NCBI RefSeq assembly: GCF_003149245.1
Contig: NZ_QGDL01000001.1
Location: forward strand, 62,001-126,000
Source of the DNA: Faecalicatena orotica
Lineage (GTDB): Bacteria; Bacillota; Clostridia; Lachnospirales; Lachnospiraceae
Direction of reading: 5' to 3'
DNA length: 64,000 bases
In this document: one piece after another, positions 59,445 through 64,000 of the stretch
Layout of the letters: each line of letters starts with the position of its first letter
Numbering within the stretch: position 1 is the first letter of the stretch
The notes under the pieces: model-generated
What the model saw: the letters and a program-made list of their open reading frames with translations, nothing else
What the model was told of the DNA's origin: nothing
The model's database searches: none
Position numbers and translations under genes: made by a program

Positions 59445-60365
59445 ATGAAAAAACCAGTATTAGTGATTATGGCTGCGGGAATGGGCAGCCGTTATGGCGG
59501 CTTGAAGCAGATTGATCCTGTAGATGAAGAAGGGCATATCATCATGGATTTTTCCATTTATGATGCCAGACGGGCAGGGTTTGAGAAGGTTGTTTTTATT
59601 ATTAAGGAAGAGTTTGACGAAGAATTCCGCTCCAGCATAGGAGATAGAATCAGCGAATTCATGGAAGTGGATTATGTATATCAAAAGCTTGAAGATCTGC
59701 CAGAAGGATTTTCTGTTCCGGAAGGCCGTGTGAAGCCATTTGGTACAGGTCATGCCATCTTAAGCTGCCGGAATGTTGTGGACGGACCTTTTGCGGTTAT
59801 CAATGCGGACGACTACTATGGAGTGCATGCATTAAAGGAAATATACAATTATCTTTCACAGAATGAAGATGATGACAAATACAGGTATGCTATGGTCGGA
59901 TATCACCTGATTAAGACGATGACAGAGAACGGTTCTGTGTCACGCGGTGTCTGTGAGACTGATGAAGCGGGGTATCTGACAGGAATTACAGAACGTACGC
60001 AGATAGAAAAGACAAAGGATGGCGCGGCATTTACAGAAGACGGCGGTAAGAGCTGGACGAAGATTGACCCGGAATGTATTGTATCTTTGAACATGTTTGG
60101 CTTTACTGCAAGCATGATCAAGGAGCTCCAGATGCGTTTTCCAAAGTTCCTTGAAAAGAATCTGAAGGAGAATCCGCTGAAATGCGAATATTTCCTCCCG
60201 ACGGTTGTAGGCGAACTCATTGAAGAAGGAAAGGCAACCGTGAAAGTACTGGAGTCAAAAGACAGATGGTACGGTATTACCTATAAGGAAGATAAGCAGA
60301 GCGTTGTGGATGCTGTTGCCGGGATGAAAGAAAACGGTACATATCCGATGCATCTCTGGAAATAA
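59445..60365 (+). CDS. sugar-nucleotide NTP-transferase
   Basis: The 306-residue protein has the nucleotidyltransferase fold seen in sugar-1-phosphate uridylyl- or guanylyl-transferases: VIMAAGMGSRYGGLKQ near residue 7 and GTGHAILSCRNVVDGPFAVINADDYYG near 103. The C-terminal part ends with DRWYGITYKEDKQSVV, where substrate and metal are bound. It lacks the extra hexapeptide-repeat domain of GlmU or GlgC. With galE 67 nt downstream, it could make UDP-glucose or UDP-galactose, but the sugar is not proven. The ATG at 59445 follows GAAAGAGG. Confidence 0.82.
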   Translation: MKKPVLVIMAAGMGSRYGGLKQIDPVDEEGHIIMDFSIYDARRAGFEKVVFIIKEEFDEEFRSSIGDRISEFMEVDYVYQKLEDLPEGFSVPEGRVKPFGTGHAILSCRNVVDGPFAVINADDYYGVHALKEIYNYLSQNEDDDKYRYAMVGYHLIKTMTENGSVSRGVCETDEAGYLTGITERTQIEKTKDGAAFTEDGGKSWTKIDPECIVSLNMFGFTASMIKELQMRFPKFLEKNLKENPLKCEYFLPTVVGELIEEGKATVKVLESKDRWYGITYKEDKQSVVDAVAGMKENGTYPMHLWK

Positions 60366-60432
60366 GGAATCAGCAGGATAGAGGCGCAGCAGGCGCCGGT
60401 AACAGGACATCAGTAGAGAAAGGAAGTAAATC

Positions 60433-61467
60433 ATGGCAATTTTAGTAGCAGGCGGAGCAGGATATATAGGGAGTCATACATGTGTGGAACTGTTGGAGAG
60501 AGGATATGAGGTTGTCGTAGTGGACAATCTGTATAATTCAAGCGAGACGGCACTGGAAAGAGTCCAGAATATCACAGGCAGGACTCTCAAGTTCTATAAA
60601 GGGGACATTCTGAACAGGGAAGATCTGGACCCGGTTTTTGAAAAGGAAGATATTGAAGCTGTCATCAACTTTGCGGGACTGAAGGCGGTCGGGGAATCCG
60701 TGGAGAAGCCCTGGGAGTACTATCACAATAACATTACCGGGACGTTAATCCTATGCGATGTGATGAGGAAGCATGGCTGTAAGAACATTATTTTCAGTTC
60801 ATCCGCGACAGTTTATGGGGATCCTGCAGAGATTCCAATTACTGAAAACTGCCCGAAGGGAGAGATCACAAACCCATATGGACGGACGAAGGGGATGCTG
60901 GAGCAGATTCTGACAGATCTGCATACCGGAGATCCTGAGTGGAATGTGATGCTCCTTCGTTATTTTAACCCGATTGGGGCACATAAATCGGGGCTGATTG
61001 GAGAAGATCCGAAAGGAATCCCGAATAACCTTGTACCTTATATCGCACAGGTTGCAGTCGGGAAATTGAACTGTCTGGGGGTATTCGGGGATGATTATGA
61101 CACACCGGACGGCACAGGGGTGCGTGACTATATCCATGTAGTTGATCTGGCTGTCGGACATGTCAAGGCAATTGAAAAGCTAAAGACCAGCAAAGGCGTC
61201 CACATTTATAACCTTGGAACAGGAGTTGGATACAGTGTGCTGGATGTGGTAAAGGCCTACGAGAAGGCATGTGGCAGGGAAATACCATATCAGATCAAGC
61301 CGCGCCGTGCGGGAGACATTGCCACCTGCTACTGTGATGCCTCAAAAGCAAAAGAAGAACTCGGCTGGACGGCCGAAAGAGGAATCGAGGAAATGTGTGA
61401 GGATTCCTGGAGATGGCAGTCCATGAACCCGGACGGTTACAGAACTGCCGGCCAGACAGAAAAGTAA
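60433..61467 (+). CDS. galE: UDP-glucose 4-epimerase
   Basis: GalE interconverts UDP-glucose and UDP-galactose with tightly bound NAD. The 344-residue protein has [15 protein letters not shown] near residue 6, [15 protein letters not shown] near 75, and [16 protein letters not shown] near 120 with the catalytic Ser. [12 protein letters not shown] near 146 carries Tyr-x-x-x-Lys, and [14 protein letters not shown] lies near 228. It is directly followed by the NRPS gene after 15 nt. Confidence 0.96.
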   Translation: MAILVAGGAGYIGSHTCVELLERGYEVVVVDNLYNSSETALERVQNITGRTLKFYKGDILNREDLDPVFEKEDIEAVINFAGLKAVGESVEKPWEYYHNNITGTLILCDVMRKHGCKNIIFSSSATVYGDPAEIPITENCPKGEITNPYGRTKGMLEQILTDLHTGDPEWNVMLLRYFNPIGAHKSGLIGEDPKGIPNNLVPYIAQVAVGKLNCLGVFGDDYDTPDGTGVRDYIHVVDLAVGHVKAIEKLKTSKGVHIYNLGTGVGYSVLDVVKAYEKACGREIPYQIKPRRAGDIATCYCDASKAKEELGWTAERGIEEMCEDSWRWQSMNPDGYRTAGQTEK

Positions 61468-61482
61468 ATAGGAGAAAGCAAA

Positions 61483-64000
61483 ATGTACGGAGAAGATAAA
61501 TTGTCAGATATGAACTGCCTGCCATTATCCTCCAGCCAGATGAATATCTGGAACCTGGAAATGGCACACCCGGGACTCCCCATGAACAACATATGTACAG
61601 CACTGAAAATAGAAGGGAATCTAAATCTGGAGTATCTTCAGACGTGCATGGAACTTGCGTTCCGGGCATTTCCGTCTCTTCGCACAAGAATCACAGTGAG
61701 GGACGGAAAGCCCGGACAATATATTACAGAGGAACTGCCGGGAAGGACAGCTTTATTCGATTTCACGGAAACGGATGAGGAAGGGCTTACGACCTGGTTC
61801 CATTCTGTTGCCAGAGAGCATTTTATGCTCGAGGACCATTCCCTGTGTGAGATGTTATTATTTAAGACATCTGAGAGCAGTGGCGGGATCCTTACAAGAG
61901 TACACCACATCATCGCCGATGCATGGTCTCACGCATTGGTTACCAATCATATCATTCATAATTATTTCCGGCTCCTTAGCGGTCTTAAGCCTGATCATGA
62001 GGCTGTCCCGTTTTATGAGGAGCATATCATAAATGAACAAAATTATTTACAATCCAAAGCCTTTGAGAAAGATAAAAGGTACTGGAAAGAGGCTTTGAAA
62101 AATATTTCACCGGGACTGGCAAAAGAGTACCAGTGTGCTCTCGTAAGCCCTGTCGGTTATCGTAAATCATACCGGTTATCCAATCGCCTGAACCGTCTGA
62201 TTGGCAGTTTTTGTGAGAAAGAGAAGGTTTCTCCGTTTGCGGTCTTTTACATGGGTCTGGCGATTTACTTAAGGCGCATGAAAGGGCAGGAGAGATTCTG
62301 CATCGGTGTGCCGACAATCAACAGACTCAATTACAGGGAAAAGCAGGCCGGCGGGATGTTTGTCAATACACTGCCGTTTGTAAATGAACTTGATATTTCG
62401 ATGTCATGGAACCAGTTTAATGAAAAGCTTCAGTCTGACTGGTTTTCCTTATTGTGCCATCAAAGAATCCCGTTTGAATATATAAAAAAACTGGCTCAGG
62501 AAGGCGGCCACGAAGGAAACGAGCCTTTGTTCCACATTGTGCTGTCCTATCAGAACGGTAAGATGGACCATTTAAGAGGGGCCCGTGTTTTTCTGGAAGG
62601 CCGGTGGCTGTACAGTGGTTACCAGAGCGAAGCGCTGTGCATTCATTTAAGCAGCCGCGACGGAGAAAACCAGTTTACGGTAGATTATGATTATCTGACA
62701 CAGATTTTCAGTGAACAGGAAATAGAGAAGCTCCATGAAACGCTTTCACGCATCCTAAAAGAAGCCCTCCGGGAACCGGACAAGCCGATATCCTGCCTCT
62801 CCCTGCTTGGCGAGGAGACCGAGGAGAGGGTCATCTTTGATTTTAACCAGACGGATACATGGTATGAACGTGAAAAATGTATTGCACAAAAGCTGGATGA
62901 GATGATGCAGCTGTATCCGGACCGGGCAGCCGTTATATTTGAAGGAAAAAGAATATCATATAAAGAGCTGGGAAGACAGGCGGGAATCATTTCCGAAAGA
63001 ATCAGGGAGATAACAGGGGATGAACAAGGAACGGTTGCATTGCTGATGGAACGCAGTGACCGTTTGTTTGCCGCGCTTACAGGTATCATATTTTCAGGTA
63101 ACAGCTGGCTTTTTATAGATACAGAGCTGCCATCCATGAGGAAAGAGGAATTGCTGGCAGACAGCCATGCGCTGTTTGTCATTACTGATGACAGTCAGGC
63201 ACTGGATGGGGAAGACGCCCGAAAAGTAATGTTATGGGGGCAGGACACTGCAGTACATGTACTGGAGTTTACCGCGCTTATTTCTGGAAAGGACAGCCCG
63301 GTTTCCACTGATCCCATTGTATTATCACAACCGGATGATCTGGCATATCTGGTTTATACATCCGGCAGCACAGGTCTTCCGAAGGCGGTAGAAGTGGAAC
63401 AGCACAGTGTTGTGAATCTGGCCGCAGCCATGCAGCCACTATATCCAAAGGGCGCGGTCCTTTCGATCTGTAATGTGGGATTCGATGCCTTTCTGCTGGA
63501 AAGTGTGTCCGCACTTTTAAACGGAAAGACGATCGTTATGGCTTCCGGTCAGGAAATGAATCATCCCCGGAAGATCGGCAGGCTGATTCTGAATTACGAT
63601 GCTGGGTTTATGGCGCTGACGCCGTCCAGATTATCCGCTTATATGGCAGAAGAAGAATTTAGAAAAGCACTGTCTCATCTGGAAACGATCATATGCGGAG
63701 GAGAGAGTTTTCCTCTGCAGCTTTACAGAACTCTTTCAGGCCTTACATCAGCGGTGGTATACAACCAGTATGGACCTTCCGAGGCGACAGTGGCAGTCAG
63801 CCATGCAGCAGTAAACGGCAGGGAATCCGTCAATATCGGTGCCCCCCTGCAGAACTGCAGGATCTATATACTGGATGAATATATGAACCCGCTGCCGCCC
63901 GGTTCAGCCGGTGAGATTTATATCGGAGGTGAATGTCTGGCAAGAGGGTATCATAGCCGGGAGAAACTGACAAAGGAGAGTTTCCTTGCGGACCCGTTTA
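61483..64000 (+). CDS. non-ribosomal peptide synthetase, 5' part (C-A domains)
   Basis: The frame is open from the ATG at 61483 to the window end, 839 codons, with no stop. AGGAG lies 8 nt upstream. Residues about 10-430 form a condensation domain with HHIIADA at 141-147, which varies at the usual last glycine of HHxxxDG. An adenylation domain starts near 450: TSGSTGLPK at 626-634, FDAFLLE at 667-673, NQYGPSE at 761-767, and GEIYIGGECLARGYHSREK near the end. A carrier domain and further modules should follow outside the window. An N-terminal condensation domain before the first adenylation domain suggests an acyl-starting peptide. The product is unknown. Confidence 0.92.
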   Translation, partial: MYGEDKLSDMNCLPLSSSQMNIWNLEMAHPGLPMNNICTALKIEGNLNLEYLQTCMELAFRAFPSLRTRITVRDGKPGQYITEELPGRTALFDFTETDEEGLTTWFHSVAREHFMLEDHSLCEMLLFKTSESSGGILTRVHHIIADAWSHALVTNHIIHNYFRLLSGLKPDHEAVPFYEEHIINEQNYLQSKAFEKDKRYWKEALKNISPGLAKEYQCALVSPVGYRKSYRLSNRLNRLIGSFCEKEKVSPFAVFYMGLAIYLRRMKGQERFCIGVPTINRLNYREKQAGGMFVNTLPFVNELDISMSWNQFNEKLQSDWFSLLCHQRIPFEYIKKLAQEGGHEGNEPLFHIVLSYQNGKMDHLRGARVFLEGRWLYSGYQSEALCIHLSSRDGENQFTVDYDYLTQIFSEQEIEKLHETLSRILKEALREPDKPISCLSLLGEETEERVIFDFNQTDTWYEREKCIAQKLDEMMQLYPDRAAVIFEGKRISYKELGRQAGIISERIREITGDEQGTVALLMERSDRLFAALTGIIFSGNSWLFIDTELPSMRKEELLADSHALFVITDDSQALDGEDARKVMLWGQDTAVHVLEFTALISGKDSPVSTDPIVLSQPDDLAYLVYTSGSTGLPKAVEVEQHSVVNLAAAMQPLYPKGAVLSICNVGFDAFLLESVSALLNGKTIVMASGQEMNHPRKIGRLILNYDAGFMALTPSRLSAYMAEEEFRKALSHLETIICGGESFPLQLYRTLSGLTSAVVYNQYGPSEATVAVSHAAVNGRESVNIGAPLQNCRIYILDEYMNPLPPGSAGEIYIGGECLARGYHSREKLTKESFLADPF

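Overview
The window reads as chromosome of a spore-forming, anaerobic, gut-type Clostridia bacterium, most likely a Lachnospiraceae member. This rests on the spoIVA gene, an acetate kinase and a lactate dehydrogenase, a DUF512 radical-SAM gene beside der, a long (393-residue) PRPP synthetase, a 'GGGtGRT' protein with its NifU-like partner, and a type-A RNase P RNA. No computed taxonomy supports this. Gene density is high and most genes are on the plus strand. No rRNA, tRNA, CRISPR array or intact insertion sequence was seen.

Region by region. 1-1870: the end of ackA, then yceD (DUF177) and rpmF. 2000-9390: a catabolic cassette that splits the usual rpmF-plsX neighbourhood. It holds a sugar-type ABC importer (lipoprotein, double ATPase, permease), a small ASRT-like ligand-binding protein, an SDR oxidoreductase, an erythritol/threitol-dehydrogenase-like MDR enzyme and a LacI regulator. 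A perfect 14-bp operator-like palindrome sits just after the start of the cassette promoter. 9437-17905: the core run plsX, acpP, rnc, smc, ftsY, then ilvA and a DUF1653 gene. 17908-25213: prs on the minus strand, then DUF512, der, plsY, gpsA and spoIVA. 25232-25439: a roughly 208-nt nested palindrome. 25587-29533: a purine nucleoside phosphorylase, an MTA/SAH-type deaminase, a MoaB-like protein, a metallo-beta-lactamase-fold protein and rnhA. 29562-29938: rnpB. 30054-34278: a DAHP synthase, a PTS EIIC-EAL fusion protein and a degenerate tyrosine recombinase.

34346-37025: a minus-strand block of pyrI, pyrB, a nitroreductase and a CmpB-type membrane protein, broken by a cluster of hairpin repeats at 36375-36641. 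37161-40473: pheA, a DUF815 AAA+ ATPase and a lipoprotein. 40616-46773: rqcH divergent from yicC, gmk, rpoZ, rimO, pgsA and a CinA C-terminal-domain gene. 47242-49409: the NifU-like and GGGtGRT pair and a cupin. 49477-55142: an acidic membrane protein, a MATE exporter and a YtrA-like operon with two ABC ATPases. 55326-59217: ldh, a VanY-type carboxypeptidase and an ABC-F ATPase. 59445-64000: a sugar-nucleotide pyrophosphorylase-like gene, galE and, only 15 nt after galE, the start of a non-ribosomal peptide synthetase that runs off the window.

The most interesting features are the NRPS with an N-terminal condensation domain, the ASRT-like protein in a polyol/sugar operon, the GGGtGRT pair, the EIIC-EAL fusion, and several intergenic palindromic elements that appear to form at least two dispersed repeat families.
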